Assembly (NCBI GenBank): GCA_959608625.1
Contig: CAUHQV010000049.1
Span: forward strand, 1-13,977
Source: an uncultured Flavobacteriales bacterium
Lineage (GTDB): Bacteria; Bacteroidota; Bacteroidia; Flavobacteriales; UBA1820
Length of the DNA stretch: 13,977 nt
Direction of reading: 5' to 3'
This document shows, one piece after another, positions 13,852 through 13,977 of this stretch. A program made the translations under genes and the position numbers. The notes below the pieces were generated by a model, which was given only the letters and a program-made list of their open reading frames with translations, made no database searches and had not been told where the DNA came from. The first letter of the stretch is position 1, and each line of letters starts with the position of its first letter.

Positions 13852-13869
13852 TTGGCGTATATACGCCAA
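13852..13869. repeat. 18-bp perfect palindrome TTGGCGTATATACGCCAA
   Basis: TTGGCGTAT (13852-13860) and ATACGCCAA (13861-13869) are exact reverse complements with no spacer. It is about 85 bp upstream of the OmpA gene start. The form suits a dimeric regulator's operator; as RNA it would fold to a 7-bp stem with an ATAT loop. Confidence 0.65.
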
Positions 13870-13977
13870 AAGGGTTTTGTTATTATTTTCCCATTTCCTC
13901 CCGGAAAGAGTTGCAGGAAAAACGTACGTTATTAACGCGCTCAGAGATGGACGCCACCGGGAGGTTTTCCCACCCGT

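Larger units (their letters stand above)
13769..13977. other. Upstream region of the OmpA/lipoprotein operon
   Basis: No gene is visible in the last 209 bases. There is no clear minus-strand -7 box facing the OmpA gene. The best element, TAACTTTG (13824-13831), faces right, away from it. An 18-bp palindrome lies at 13852-13869, and TACGTTTT (13771-13778) is repeated inverted as AAAACGTA (13919-13926). Confidence 0.5.

Overview
The window looks like chromosomal DNA of a gut-type member of the Bacteroidota, most likely the order Bacteroidales; a Rikenellaceae/Alistipes-like host is a guess. The evidence is a PAS-rich hybrid histidine kinase, an RRM protein beside a cold-shock protein, a lipoprotein with a PL29-lyase-N-terminal-like (DUF4988-like) region, and a Bacteroidales-type integrase remnant. 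Most genes lack Shine-Dalgarno sites, and one clear promoter has the Bacteroidetes form TTTG-N19-TAnnTTTG. Gene-rich parts are moderately GC-rich and intergenic parts are AT-rich.

Layout. (1) 1-2600, + strand: 3' part of a hybrid sensor kinase (PAS repeats, HisKA, HATPase, receiver), with a good terminator at about 2778-2814. (2) 2815-3330: no convincing gene, but a -7-like promoter motif and several dyads that may form a long structured leader for the next operon. (3) 3331-4106, +: a two-gene RNA-binding operon (Lys-rich cold-shock-domain protein, then a single-RRM protein) closed by an 11-bp-stem terminator. (4) 4153-4755: AT-rich, no gene supported, with hairpins that read as terminators on the minus strand. 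(5) 4756-5892, +: cytoplasmic ankyrin-repeat protein preceded by a perfect 9-bp dyad. (6) About 6142-6520, +: degraded, start-less and frameshifted N-terminal fragment of a tyrosine recombinase.

(7) 6521-7837, -: magnesium channel/transporter MgtE. (8) 7969-9579, -: ABC-F protein with a strong promoter and a 135-nt leader. The leader carries a 14-codon upstream ORF whose stop codon lies in the loop of a terminator-like hairpin, as in the attenuators of antibiotic-responsive ABC-F genes. (9) 9877-13768, -: a likely two-gene surface operon. An OmpA-type outer-membrane protein is followed 25 bp later by an 837-residue lipoprotein with eight 27-residue NGNW repeats, two larger YYWT repeats, a short collagen-like stretch and a possible fimbrillin-like C-terminal half. 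(10) 13769-13977: upstream region of that operon, with an outward-facing -7-like element, an 18-bp perfect palindrome, and short inverted repeats, one resembling the invertase sites of Bacteroides phase-variable promoters.

Most genes are housekeeping or surface functions. The parts most worth following up are the ABC-F leader, the control region of the surface operon and the repeat lipoprotein. I did not find a clear defence system, CRISPR array, rRNA or tRNA.
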